DNA of 32,370 nucleotides from Allobranchiibius sp038199265 (GCA_038199265.1 JBBPZD010000267.1:1-32370), one strand, 5' to 3'; positions 8,278 through 17,003 are shown, counted from the first letter of the stretch. Made by a program: numbers and translations. Notes: generated from the sequence alone by a model not told the origin.

Positions 8278-10305
8278 TCACATTCCGGGGAGGAGTTGGA
8301 CGAGCAGGTCGATGATCTTGATCCCGATGAACGGCGCGATCACGCCGCCGAGGCCGTAGACCAGCAGGTTGCGACCGAGGAGCTGATCGGCGCGTAGCGG
8401 TCGGTACTTGACACCCTTGAGTGACAACGGGATCAGCGCGAGGATCACCAGCGCGTTGAAGATGACCGCCGACAGGATCGCCGAGTTGGGCGAGTGCAAC
8501 CGCATCACGTTCAGGGTGTCCAGACCGGGGTACAGCGGCAGGAACATCGCAGGGATGATCGCGAAGTACTTGGCCAGGTCGTTGGCGATGGAGAACGTCG
8601 TCAGGGCGCCGCGGGTGATCAGCAGTTGTTTGCCGATGGCCACGATCTCGATCAGCTTCGTCGGGTCAGAGTCGAGGTCGACCATGTTGCCGGCCTCTTT
8701 CGCGGCCGAGGTGCCGGTGTTCATCGCCACGCCGACGTCGGCTTGGGCGAGGGCCGGTGCATCGTTGGTGCCGTCACCGGTCATCGCGACCAGCCGGCCA
8801 CCCTGCTGCTCTTCCTTGATCAACCGCATCTTGTCCTCAGGCGTGGCTTCGGCGAGGAAGTCGTCCACGCCGGCCTCGTCGGCGATTGCCTTAGCGGTCA
8901 ACGGGTTGTCACCGGTGATCATCACCGTGCGGATGCCCATCCGGCGCAACTCTGCGAAGCGCTCAACCATGCCGGGCTTGATGACGTCCTTGAGGTAGAT
9001 GACACCGACGGCTGCGGCCGGGGCGTCGCCCTGGCGGACCGCTATGACCAGCGGGGTCCCTCCGCGGGCGCCGATCTCGTCGGCAGCACGCGTCGCCTCA
9101 TCGACCCCGGTGCCACCGGTCTCGGTGACCCACCGGCAGACGGATCCGGCTGCACCCTTGCGCAGCTGGGTCCCGTCGGTCAGGTCCAGACCGCTCATCC
9201 GGGTCTGCGCCGTGAACGGGATGACGAGAGCATCGGCCGGAGACTGCGCTGTCGTGCCGAGGGTGTCGGTGGTCCAGGTGACGATGGAGCGACCCTCGGG
9301 GGTCTCGTCGGCCAACGAGGACAACTGCGCCCAGCCGTGGACGTCGTCCTGGAGCTGGCCTGACAGCACCGTGATGTCGGCTGCCTGCCGGTTGCCGAGG
9401 GTGATCGTGCCGGTCTTGTCCAGCAGCAGGGTAGAGATGTCGCCTGCCGCCTCGACCGCCCGACCGGACATCGCGAGCACGTTGCGCTGCACGAGCCGGT
9501 CCATCCCGGCGATCCCGATCGCCGATAACAGGGCGCCGATCGTGGTCGGGATCAGGCAGACGAGGAGCGCGACCAGCACCACCATCGTGGGCGGGGTACC
9601 GGTGAATCCGGCCAGTGGCGGGATGGTCGCGACAGCCAGCAGGAAGATGATCGTGAGGACCACCAGCAGGATGCCGAGCGCGATCTCGTTGGGCGTCTTC
9701 TTGCGTTCGGCACCCTCGACGAGCGCGATCATCCGGTCGATGAAGGTCTCACCCGGCTTGGAGGTGATCTGCACGACGATCCGGTCGGAGAGAACGGTGG
9801 TGCCTCCGGTCACTGCGCAGCGGTCACCGCCCGCTTCGCGGATGACGGGCGCCGACTCGCCGGTGATAGCCGACTCGTCGACGGTGGCGATGCCCTCGAC
9901 CACGTCCCCATCCCCAGGGATCACCTGGCCCGCTTCCACAACGACCAGGTCGTGCAAGGTGAGATCGGCTGCGGCTATCTGCTTTTCCGAAGACCGGTCG
10001 GCGGCCAGCAGTCGGGCGGACGTGGTCGTCCGGGTCTTGCGCAGCGAATCTGCCTGCGCCTTGCCTCGGCCTTCGGCGATCGCCTCGGCGAGGTTGGCGA
10101 ACAGGATCGTGGCCCACAACCAGACCGTGATGCTCCAGGCGAAGAACGAGGGGTTCACGAGGGCGAGCACGGTGGTGGCCACCGAGCCGACACCCACCAC
10201 GAACATTACCGGTGAGCGGAAGAGGTGGGCGGGGTGGAACTTGCGCAGTGCATCCGGTAGCGACGTGCCGGCGTTGCGGATCAGAGTGGCTGATGGGGTG
10301 GTCAT
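8278..10305 (-). CDS. kdpB: KdpB, P-type ATPase catalytic subunit
   Basis: A 675-residue P-type ATPase. The phosphorylated Asp296 lies in DKTGT, the actuator loop is TGESAPV (148-154), and the hinge motif TGDGTNDAPALAQADVG and MITGDNPLTAKAIADEAG are intact. Membrane helices flank these domains, with a conserved PTT turn near 253-255. It drives uphill K+ transfer through KdpA. The frame is open 68 codons further upstream, but the ATG at 10305 is chosen because it has GGAGG 7 nt before it, matches the family N-terminus and overlaps the kdpA stop by 4 nt (ATGA). Confidence 0.97.
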   Translation of the reverse strand: MTTPSATLIRNAGTSLPDALRKFHPAHLFRSPVMFVVGVGSVATTVLALVNPSFFAWSITVWLWATILFANLAEAIAEGRGKAQADSLRKTRTTTSARLLAADRSSEKQIAAADLTLHDLVVVEAGQVIPGDGDVVEGIATVDESAITGESAPVIREAGGDRCAVTGGTTVLSDRIVVQITSKPGETFIDRMIALVEGAERKKTPNEIALGILLVVLTIIFLLAVATIPPLAGFTGTPPTMVVLVALLVCLIPTTIGALLSAIGIAGMDRLVQRNVLAMSGRAVEAAGDISTLLLDKTGTITLGNRQAADITVLSGQLQDDVHGWAQLSSLADETPEGRSIVTWTTDTLGTTAQSPADALVIPFTAQTRMSGLDLTDGTQLRKGAAGSVCRWVTETGGTGVDEATRAADEIGARGGTPLVIAVRQGDAPAAAVGVIYLKDVIKPGMVERFAELRRMGIRTVMITGDNPLTAKAIADEAGVDDFLAEATPEDKMRLIKEEQQGGRLVAMTGDGTNDAPALAQADVGVAMNTGTSAAKEAGNMVDLDSDPTKLIEIVAIGKQLLITRGALTTFSIANDLAKYFAIIPAMFLPLYPGLDTLNVMRLHSPNSAILSAVIFNALVILALIPLSLKGVKYRPLRADQLLGRNLLVYGLGGVIAPFIGIKIIDLLVQLLPGM

Positions 10306-11948
10306 GACAGTGCCTCCGCGAGCGGACCGAGAGCGAGTACCGGCAGGAAGGTCAGGCCGGTCAGGAGCAGGGCGACGCCGACCATGAGCCCGGAGAACAG
10401 CGGGGTATGTGTCGGCATGGTGCCGTCGGACGGTGGTCTCGTGCGTTGCCTCGCGAGGGCACCGGCCAGCGCGAGAACGAAGACGATAGGGATGAATCTG
10501 CCGAACCACATCGCGAGGCCGAGGGTGACGTTGAGGTACGGCTGGTCCGCAGTGAGGCCTGCGAACGCTGACCCGTTGTTGTTCGACGCCGAGGTGTAGG
10601 CGTAGAGCATCTCGCTCAGGCCATGCGGGCCGCTGGCCAGCAATCCAGCGCGAGCGGTGCTGAGCGAGAGTGCCGCACCGGTTCCCAACAGGACGAGTGC
10701 CGGGGTGGTCACTGCGAAGAGAGCGGCGAAGGTGATCTCCTTGCGGCCGATCGTCTTACCGAGCAGCTCCGGGGTGCGCCCGACCATCAGACCTGCGATG
10801 AAGACCGCGAGGATCGCGACGATCAGCGCGCCGTAGAGACCCGAGCCGACACCCCCGGGGGAGATCTCGCCCAGGGCCATGTTGAGGATCGCCGTGCCGC
10901 CGCCGATGGGGCTGTAGCTCTCGTGCAACGAGTTGACCGCGCCGGTGGACGTGCTGGTCGTCGTGCCGGCGAAGAGAGCAGAGCTCCACACACCGAAGCG
11001 GACTTCCTTGCCCTCCATTGCCCCCAACGGCCCGGTGGCAGAGGCACTCTCCGCCCAGGTGATGATTGCGACGCCGGCGGCCCACAGGATGCCCATGAAG
11101 CCGAGAACCGCGTTTCCCTGCCGGTGGTCTATGACCAGTCGGCCGTAGGCGCGGGGCAGCGAGAACGGGATCAACAGGATCAGCAGGATCTCGACCAGGT
11201 TGGTGAACGCGTTCGGGTTCTCGAAGGGATGCGCCGAGTTGGCGTTGAAGTAGCCGCCGCCGTTGGTGCCCAGTTCCTTGATGGCTTCCTGGCCGGCGAC
11301 CAGGCCGGACTGGATGGTCTGGGTGCCCCCGGCGAGGGTGCGCAACGTCTCGGGCGCGGACAGGTCCTGGATCACGCCGCCTGCCAGTAGCACGATCGCA
11401 CCGACGAACGCGAGCGGCAGGAGGATCCGGACGACGCCGCGCACGAGGTCGACCCAGAAGTTGCCGACGGTGCCCGAGTAGGAGCGGGTCAGCCCGCGGA
11501 TGAGTGCTATGACGACGGCGATGCCGACGGCAGCGGAGGCGAAGTTCTGGATCGTCAGGCCGAGCGTCTGTACCACTGGTGAGGCGCCCGACTCGCCGCC
11601 GTAGCTCTGCCAGTTGGTGTTGGTGACGAACGAGATCGAGGTGTTGAATGCCGTACTGACATCCATCTTCGCGCCGCGGGCGAGCGGTAGGAACGGCTGC
11701 GCCAGACACACCGCGAACAGAGCTGCGAAGCTCACCACCGAGAACGTGATCAGCGCGACGACATACGTGGTCCAGCGCTGTTGTGATCGCGGCGAGACTC
11801 CGCAAGCCCGGTAGATGAGCTGCTCGACGCGCAGGTCCTTCTCGCTGGAGTAGGTGTCCGCGATGTGGTTGCCGAGAGGCACGTGCGCCAGGGCGAGGAT
11901 CGCGACCAGTGTCAGGATCGTCAGTAGCCCTGCGGGGACATCGCCCAT
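10302..11948 (-). CDS. kdpA: KdpA, potassium-binding and translocating subunit
   Basis: A 548-residue integral membrane protein related to the potassium-channel superfamily; it binds K+ and supplies the entry pathway of the Kdp pump. About ten hydrophobic helices are evident. Family signatures include FVTNTNWQSYGGESG in the first pore-like loop, TNGGGYFNANSAHPFENPN in the third and SASNNNGSAFAGL in the fourth. Length is normal. Its ATG overlaps the last base of the kdpF stop codon (TGATG), so expression is coupled to kdpF. Confidence 0.97.
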   Translation of the reverse strand: MGDVPAGLLTILTLVAILALAHVPLGNHIADTYSSEKDLRVEQLIYRACGVSPRSQQRWTTYVVALITFSVVSFAALFAVCLAQPFLPLARGAKMDVSTAFNTSISFVTNTNWQSYGGESGASPVVQTLGLTIQNFASAAVGIAVVIALIRGLTRSYSGTVGNFWVDLVRGVVRILLPLAFVGAIVLLAGGVIQDLSAPETLRTLAGGTQTIQSGLVAGQEAIKELGTNGGGYFNANSAHPFENPNAFTNLVEILLILLIPFSLPRAYGRLVIDHRQGNAVLGFMGILWAAGVAIITWAESASATGPLGAMEGKEVRFGVWSSALFAGTTTSTSTGAVNSLHESYSPIGGGTAILNMALGEISPGGVGSGLYGALIVAILAVFIAGLMVGRTPELLGKTIGRKEITFAALFAVTTPALVLLGTGAALSLSTARAGLLASGPHGLSEMLYAYTSASNNNGSAFAGLTADQPYLNVTLGLAMWFGRFIPIVFVLALAGALARQRTRPPSDGTMPTHTPLFSGLMVGVALLLTGLTFLPVLALGPLAEALS

Positions 11949-12034
11949 CAGAACTTGTCCGGGTGGACGAGCGCGTAGATCAGGTACCCGAGCAGTGCCA
12001 GGGCGATGGCGCCCGCTGCGAAATATTCAGCCAT
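11948..12034 (-). CDS. kdpF: KdpF, small membrane subunit of the Kdp pump
   Basis: A 28-residue single-span peptide starting MAEYFAAGAIALALLGYL and ending ALVHPDKF. Position directly before kdpA, size and hydrophobic core identify it as KdpF, a lipid-like stabiliser of the KdpFABC complex in the membrane. Its stop overlaps the kdpA start by one base. There is no Shine-Dalgarno; a TGACTT hexamer sits 6 nt before the ATG where other genes here have TANNNT, so this first gene of the operon is probably leaderless with an imperfect, activator-dependent -10 element. Automated gene calls often miss it because of its length. Confidence 0.9.
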   Translation of the reverse strand: MAEYFAAGAIALALLGYLIYALVHPDKF

Positions 12035-12074
12035 GTAGGCAAGTCAAGGCCGGTCGCGTGACCCCCGCCCGAGC

Positions 12075-12111
12075 CTTGATCAGACCTTCACGGGTCTTGA
12101 TGCGTTCTTGA
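12075..12111 (-). promoter_or_regulatory. Four phased CTTGA repeats, candidate KdpE-binding site
   Basis: On the plus strand CTTGA, CTTCA, CTTGA and CTTGA begin at 12075, 12086, 12096 and 12107, giving spacings of 11, 10 and 11 bp, one DNA turn each. On the coding (minus) strand they read TCAAG, TCAAG, TGAAG, TCAAG. Tandem direct repeats at this spacing are the usual target layout of OmpR/PhoB-family regulators such as KdpE. They sit 41-77 bp upstream of the kdpF start codon, where an activator would bind if transcription starts near the ATG. Confidence 0.6.
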
Positions 12112-12124
12112 CGCGGGCACCACT

Positions 12125-15100
12125 TCAGCTGACTTTCACGACACCCGCCTCGTCCTGCGGGGAGGCCTGCCACGGCCGCCAGGTCAGGTCCGTCTGCAGG
12201 CGGTGGGTGCGTGACCCGTCGAGGCAGACCAGGTGGATCCACTCGTTCACCACGAGCTGGGTGAGCGTCTCGTGACGACCGACGATCTCGCAGATCAGCT
12301 CCGGATCGGCGGCGACGACTGCGAGCAACCGCACCGGCTCGTGCATGAGGTTGCCAGCATCAGGAACAGTTCCGGGTTGGTCGCGGAACAGTGCCTGCCA
12401 TGGCAATCCGGTGCGCAGGTCCCCGTGCGCACCCGACAACACGCCCACGTCCCCCACCACGTTGTGGGTGGTCTTGTCACCGGCGCCGAATACGTCGGGT
12501 GCGACCGCTGAGAAGTAGTACTGGGCGTTGATCCACTGCGCGACGACCAGCGGGGCGGTCAGCAACTGCTCGAGGATGGTGCCGTCCGGGTCCTGTCCGC
12601 GGTCATAGGAGTGCAGAAACACCCGTTGGGCCAAGTCGATCGATCTGGTCAGGTCACGCGGCCCGATCACGATCGCGGCGTTGCCGGCCAGCCCCCACTC
12701 GGGGGTCGGCTCGGACCAGTCGGCCGCCCGTCGCGCAAGCTGTCGTTCACCGAAGCGGGCGCCATGATTCGGTAGCGTCGGGCCACGACCCTGCGCTGCG
12801 TTGACTCCGGCCGTGTGCAGGTCGGCGGCCACCGACCGCAGTGCGTCGGTCATCGCCAGGTCAGGGTGTGTTAACAGGTCGACGGTGTCGGTCGTCGTGT
12901 CGTGCAGTGCGACGACCGCGACGGTGTCACCCGGGAGGTGTATCCCCCGTGCAGCCAGTGCGACACGGACCTCGGCGTCGTTCAGTGCGTTGACCAGCAG
13001 CGTCGCGTTGACGACCCCGTCGTTTCCGCCACAGGCTCCGCAGTCGTATGCCGTTGCGAACGCGTTGTTCTCGGGGCTGGCTCCGTGCCCGCAGATGACC
13101 AGTACGGGTGCGAAATCACCGGTGAGTCCGGTCGCGCGCAGGGCAGCTTCGGTGAGATCGGTGCGACCGGCAGTGTCCAGCTCGGTGATGAGCTGGGGAA
13201 CCTGGTGCGCGACAACGGAACCGCGCACCCAGGTGCGAGTGATCCGTCGCATCCGCTGCGGATCGAACACCGACATCGTGGATGCTCCGACAGCGGCCAG
13301 TCCGCCCCCCTCGGCGATGGCCAGAGCGCCCAGCGGGTGACGGCTGACTGCGGTGGCGGTGCGGTGCAGGACCTGCCGGACAGTCAGGCCGGTCGGCCTC
13401 TCCTCGCTGTTGAATGCGGGCTCGACGAGGCCTGGGCACAGGTCGTGGGTGACGGCGTCAGCGTCGGCGTACCGGACAGCCGCACCGAAGAAACCGGCGT
13501 ATCCGTACGTCCGGTGTTCGCCCAGGCTCTCCAGGTGACGACGTACCGGTTCGGAACGCACGTCGATGCACCAGATCGACTGGCTGACAGGGCGCGTCCG
13601 GCGATCGGCGGGGCGGTCGGCGCGACCCTTTGCTGCCAGAGCCGGGAGCAACTGCTCCTCCACGCCCACTTCCAAAGCCCGTTGCCATACCCGGCCGAAG
13701 AGGGCGACGAGTTCTCCACTGTCGTCCTGATCCAGCTCAAGCGTGTTCGTCAGGCTGACGCAGCGGTGGTCCTGTGGCGTTGGGCTGCTGGTGCTGTTGA
13801 TGGATCGAAATGCGGACGCCGGGCTCGCCAACGTGAACAACACATCGTGAGCCATTCGCACCGCAGCGAATTCGACGAGCGGACCGAGGTGGTGCGCACG
13901 CCGTGACCTCCATGATGCATGGCCGGCCCAGCCGGGCGCGTTGGCGAACGTCGCCACGAAGTAGTTCACCAGCTGGTCATCCGGCAGTTGCAGAACAGCA
14001 GCGAGTCGGATGATCGCGGCGGCCGGGTCCCGAGGCAGGGTGCGCGCGAACGCCGCTGCCCCGTCGATGCCGACCGCTCGGTCGTAGGACCGGTGGGCGG
14101 CACTGTCCAGCCACAGCTCCCAGGGCCCCTCGGTCGACGTCAGTCCCCATCCACGTTGTGCCCACACGGCGCAGTGCAGATCGGCTGGGCGGCTCCCGCG
14201 GGCCTGATCACCGACCCGCCGGCCGCTCATCAGCGGGTGTCGGGCGCGGCCGGGCTGTGCCGGGGTGGAGGCGAGCCTGCGGGAAAGGCGTACGACATCG
14301 GTGATGGGCAGATCGGTTCCGTAGCCGGTCTTGAATTTTTCTTCGGCGAGCGCCGTCTGCAGTTGCCCGGGGGTGATGCGTCCTTGGGTGAAGAGGTCCA
14401 GGTAGTAGCCCAGTTGTGGCCGGCCGGTGATGCCGTGTGCACGACCTGCGATCAGCAGTGCGTCTTCGAAGGCCATCGGCTCCAGATGGCTCAGCGGGTT
14501 TGCGGCCACGAAGTTGCGCAGCGGCCAGGCCGGTCCGACGACCGAGGCGGCAGCGACGACTGCTGAGACGACGAGAACCTCGTCGGTCTGGGGTCCGGAA
14601 GGGGTGGATGCGGCGGCGGGCAGGTTGAGTGTGCGGCGGCCCCGTGTGCGGCGGGTCGGTGGTAATGCCGTAGGAAGCAGCCGGGTCGCCAGCGACGACG
14701 AGGGATGGACCTCCAGGTAGTTGAAACCGCGGCTGACGATGGCGCCCGCGCCGATGAGGGCGGCGACGAGCAGCGTGCCAGCGACCGGTCCCCACAAAGG
14801 AACGGGTGTCCAGACGACGCCCAGCAGTTTCTCGACGCCCAGTAGTAGCCACACGTAGATCCCGGCTGCGCAACCGGCTGTTGCGGTGACGGCCCAGACG
14901 TGGCGGGGCCCCACCCGGCGCAGCCCCGCCACAGCCCCACCGGCAAGGGCTGCCGTGAACACGGCCAGGGCAAATGCCGCAATGGTGGTCACCCCGGTCT
15001 CCTGGATGAGGATCAGCGTTGCAGGCAGCGCGATGATCGCGGCAATCACGCCTGCGGACAGCGCTGTCCACATGGGGCGTACGCGTGGTCGGCCAGTCGG

Positions 15101-16054
15101 CATTGCTGCCGAGCGGGTGCGGGCCACCGTGCCGCCGGCCCGCATGAACAACCACGACTTGTAGGCGCCGTGGCCGATCAGGTGCAGCAGCGCAGCGCCT
15201 GGCAGTCCGAGGCCGAGCTCGATGCACATGTAGCCCATCTGGCTGGTCGTCGAGCAGGCCAGTCGCCCTTTGACATCGGCCCGCACCCGGCTGGCCCAGG
15301 CACCCACGACGACCGAGGCCGCCCCCAGGATCAACAGCACGAGCATCATCTGAGGGGCTGCGGAGAAGAGCGGCCAGAACAACAACACCAGCACACCCGT
15401 GCCGTTGACCACCCCGGCATGCAACAGGCCGGAGATAGGGGATGGCGCTTCGGCTGTCTCGGGCAGCCAGCGGTGCGCCGGTACGAGCCCGGTGCGTGCG
15501 ACGCAGGCCACGAGCAGGAGCGCCACGACCAGCGAGGTACCCCAGCCGGCATCGACCTCGGTCATCCGGCTGCGTTCCAGGGACGGCAGCACGAAGGCTG
15601 CGAGCACGACCCCGGCCCACAGGAAAACGTCGCCGATGAGCAGGGTGCGGCGCATCGCCTGGGTGGCGGCGCCTGCCCGCTCGGTGCCTGATCGCGCGAT
15701 CAATGCAGCGACGGCGTGCCCGGAGAAGGTCCAGCCGATCGCAACGGTCACCAGGCTCGCACCGCTTACGGTCAGCAATAGCCCGGCAAGCGCCGCGAAG
15801 AGCCGGACCCCGCTGCCGGTGAAGGCCAGGCGTCCGCGCAGGTTGGTCAGGGAGTACCGGCTAACGACCCAACCGAGTAGGCCGACGAAGGCGAGCAGGA
15901 GACAGGAGATGAGATCGAGGTGAACGCCGAGCGCGACCCCGTCCGGTCGCCCCACCACCGACCACGGTTCACCGGAGAGTGCTTTCGGCGCCGACACGAC
16001 GCCGGCCGCGACGGCGCTGAGAGCGAGGACTCGACAAGCTACGAACCAGATCAC
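12125..16054 (-). CDS. dabA: DabB-DabA fusion: NuoL-like subunit joined to DUF2309 inorganic-carbon transporter subunit
   Basis: A 1309-residue chain with two parts. Residues 1-450 are a polytopic membrane domain of about 12 helices of the NuoL/MrpA antiporter family, with VPAHRWLPETAEAPSPIS, LLHAG, LACSTTSQMGYM and HGAYKSWLF. After a Pro/Arg/Ser-rich linker (about 451-490), residues 490-1309 are a DUF2309 (DabA) domain with VGPAWPLRNFVAANPLSHLE. The beta-carbonic-anhydrase-like zinc ligands are all present: Cys829 and Asp831 in WCIDVRSE, His990 in CGHGASPENN and Cys1005 in DCGACGG. The C-x-D and 15-residue His-Cys spacings match those reported for Halothiobacillus DabA. In known systems separate DabB and DabA subunits take up inorganic carbon using a cation gradient. 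The GTG start lies 7 nt after a TATTCT hexamer; no Shine-Dalgarno is seen. Transport by the fused form is inference. Confidence 0.9.
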   Translation of the reverse strand: MIWFVACRVLALSAVAAGVVSAPKALSGEPWSVVGRPDGVALGVHLDLISCLLLAFVGLLGWVVSRYSLTNLRGRLAFTGSGVRLFAALAGLLLTVSGASLVTVAIGWTFSGHAVAALIARSGTERAGAATQAMRRTLLIGDVFLWAGVVLAAFVLPSLERSRMTEVDAGWGTSLVVALLLVACVARTGLVPAHRWLPETAEAPSPISGLLHAGVVNGTGVLVLLFWPLFSAAPQMMLVLLILGAASVVVGAWASRVRADVKGRLACSTTSQMGYMCIELGLGLPGAALLHLIGHGAYKSWLFMRAGGTVARTRSAAMPTGRPRVRPMWTALSAGVIAAIIALPATLILIQETGVTTIAAFALAVFTAALAGGAVAGLRRVGPRHVWAVTATAGCAAGIYVWLLLGVEKLLGVVWTPVPLWGPVAGTLLVAALIGAGAIVSRGFNYLEVHPSSSLATRLLPTALPPTRRTRGRRTLNLPAAASTPSGPQTDEVLVVSAVVAAASVVGPAWPLRNFVAANPLSHLEPMAFEDALLIAGRAHGITGRPQLGYYLDLFTQGRITPGQLQTALAEEKFKTGYGTDLPITDVVRLSRRLASTPAQPGRARHPLMSGRRVGDQARGSRPADLHCAVWAQRGWGLTSTEGPWELWLDSAAHRSYDRAVGIDGAAAFARTLPRDPAAAIIRLAAVLQLPDDQLVNYFVATFANAPGWAGHASWRSRRAHHLGPLVEFAAVRMAHDVLFTLASPASAFRSINSTSSPTPQDHRCVSLTNTLELDQDDSGELVALFGRVWQRALEVGVEEQLLPALAAKGRADRPADRRTRPVSQSIWCIDVRSEPVRRHLESLGEHRTYGYAGFFGAAVRYADADAVTHDLCPGLVEPAFNSEERPTGLTVRQVLHRTATAVSRHPLGALAIAEGGGLAAVGASTMSVFDPQRMRRITRTWVRGSVVAHQVPQLITELDTAGRTDLTEAALRATGLTGDFAPVLVICGHGASPENNAFATAYDCGACGGNDGVVNATLLVNALNDAEVRVALAARGIHLPGDTVAVVALHDTTTDTVDLLTHPDLAMTDALRSVAADLHTAGVNAAQGRGPTLPNHGARFGERQLARRAADWSEPTPEWGLAGNAAIVIGPRDLTRSIDLAQRVFLHSYDRGQDPDGTILEQLLTAPLVVAQWINAQYYFSAVAPDVFGAGDKTTHNVVGDVGVLSGAHGDLRTGLPWQALFRDQPGTVPDAGNLMHEPVRLLAVVAADPELICEIVGRHETLTQLVVNEWIHLVCLDGSRTHRLQTDLTWRPWQASPQDEAGVVKVS

Positions 16055-16061
16055 GCGAAAT

Positions 16062-16067
16062 AGAATA
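16062..16067 (-). promoter_or_regulatory. Putative leaderless -10 element for the DabB-DabA gene
   Basis: On the minus strand TATTCT lies 7 nt before the GTG start at 16054, with a TTGCTA-like -35 candidate about 16 nt further upstream. The 20-nt block 16052-16071 that contains it is repeated in the opposite orientation before the divergent regulator gene. Confidence 0.5.
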
Positions 16068-16122
16068 CGTGAAACATAATACTTAGCAAACCCATGTCGA
16101 GATGCCTCTATAGCAGGTCGCG

Positions 16123-16128
16123 TATTCT
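16123..16128 (+). promoter_or_regulatory. Putative leaderless -10 element for the divergent regulator
   Basis: TATTCT lies 7 nt before the ATG at 16136. The block 16119-16138 matches the reverse complement of 16052-16071 at 13 of 20 positions, including an uninterrupted CGTATTCT core. Both divergent genes therefore share a mirrored start region that one regulator could recognise twice. Confidence 0.5.
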
Positions 16129-16135
16129 CGTTGCG

Positions 16136-16453
16136 ATGACTGCGCGGGAATGGACGTTCCTGTCAAACCACGGGCACGTCCTGACCGCTTTGGGGCACGA
16201 TCCGCAGGCGCGTACGCGTGATGTGGCGCAGTCTGTCGGCATCACCGAACGCGCGGTTCAGCTGATCGTCCGTGAACTGGTCGACCAGGGCTACCTCGAG
16301 ATCGAGAAGGTCGGACGCCGCAATCGCTACCTCGTAATTCCTGGTACACACCTGCGGCATCCGCTGGAGTCGCGCGTCACGGTGGGGGAGTTCCTGAACC
16401 TGATCGTCGGCCCGGACGAGTCGGACCCCGCGGAGCGCTCCCGCGGCTGCTAG
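16136..16453 (+). CDS. Small winged-helix (MarR-like) transcriptional regulator
   Basis: A 105-residue protein made almost wholly of a winged helix-turn-helix. The HTH is at about 27-52 (TRDVAQSVGITERAVQLIVR), followed by a wing (YLEIEKVGRRNRYLV) and a short C-terminal helix (VTVGEFLNLIVG). It lacks the long dimerisation helices of full MarR proteins and has no visible effector domain. The ATG at 16136 is chosen over an in-frame ATG at 16094 because the domain begins there and a TATTCT -10 element sits 7 nt upstream. It is divergent from the DabB-DabA gene, with mirrored promoter sequences between them, so control of that gene and of itself is likely but not shown. Confidence 0.8.
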   Translation: MTAREWTFLSNHGHVLTALGHDPQARTRDVAQSVGITERAVQLIVRELVDQGYLEIEKVGRRNRYLVIPGTHLRHPLESRVTVGEFLNLIVGPDESDPAERSRGC

Positions 16454-16462
16454 AACTGCCCG

Positions 16463-16993
16463 ATGAGATCTCGACCTGTCGGCTCAGTCGTCGCAGCTGT
16501 CGGCGGTCTGGCGTTCGTGCTGCTGAATTTGTCTGCTGTGCCGGGCGCCCTCGCTTGGCAGGCGCTGGCGGTGATCGCGTTCGGGGCGATTGTCTGGTTC
16601 GTCGTCATTCGCGGCCCGAAGAGGGAACACGTGATACCCAGCCGCAACGCCATTCGCACCTACGGGTTCTCGGTGCTTGCGATGGTCGCGGCGATCCTGT
16701 TGGGTGCCCGGGTGCTGAACGGACCACTCGACAGGCCAACCGCCGTCCTGCCCTGGGTGGTCCTCGTCGTCGGCGCACACTTCCTGCCGTTCGCCGGAGC
16801 GTTCGAGCTGCCCATCTTCCGACTGGTCGCTTCGGCTCTGGTGATTGTCGGGCTGGCCGGATTGGTGCCGACGCTGAGCAGTGACAACGCGGCCGCTGCA
16901 GGGTGGACCGGCGTCGCAGCCGGGTTTGCGTTGCTGTTGTTCGCAGCGGTCGGCCCTCGGTTGAGTGCGCGTCCTGCGGCGCAGGCCTCGTAG
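16463..16993 (+). CDS. Six-span membrane protein of unknown function
   Basis: A 176-residue hydrophobic protein with segments at about 9-27, 30-49, 66-84, 94-112, 118-137 and 145-163. The stretch GAHFLPFAGAFELPIFR (104-120), with charged and proline residues at a membrane boundary, is the most distinctive part and may be functionally conserved. I do not recognise the family. It begins 9 nt after the regulator stop and ends 10 nt before the DUF952 gene, so the three may be co-transcribed. A TAGAAC hexamer 6 nt before the ATG overlaps the upstream stop codon, so it is weak promoter evidence. Confidence 0.75.
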   Translation: MRSRPVGSVVAAVGGLAFVLLNLSAVPGALAWQALAVIAFGAIVWFVVIRGPKREHVIPSRNAIRTYGFSVLAMVAAILLGARVLNGPLDRPTAVLPWVVLVVGAHFLPFAGAFELPIFRLVASALVIVGLAGLVPTLSSDNAAAAGWTGVAAGFALLLFAAVGPRLSARPAAQAS

Positions 16994-17003
16994 GCTCCAC
17001 GGC

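Noticed and set aside
14900..15691. Long plus-strand frame antisense to the DabB-DabA gene (263 codons)
   Set aside because: Composition is rich in Arg/Gly/His/Gln with no motif, as expected for the opposite strand of a high-GC gene. The opposing frame has clear conserved domains.
16451..16996. TAGAAC (16451-16456) and TAGGCT (16991-16996) as leaderless -10 elements for the six-span membrane protein and DUF952 genes
   Set aside because: Both begin with the TAG stop codon of the preceding gene, so the match is largely explained by the stop codon and cannot be counted as independent promoter evidence.
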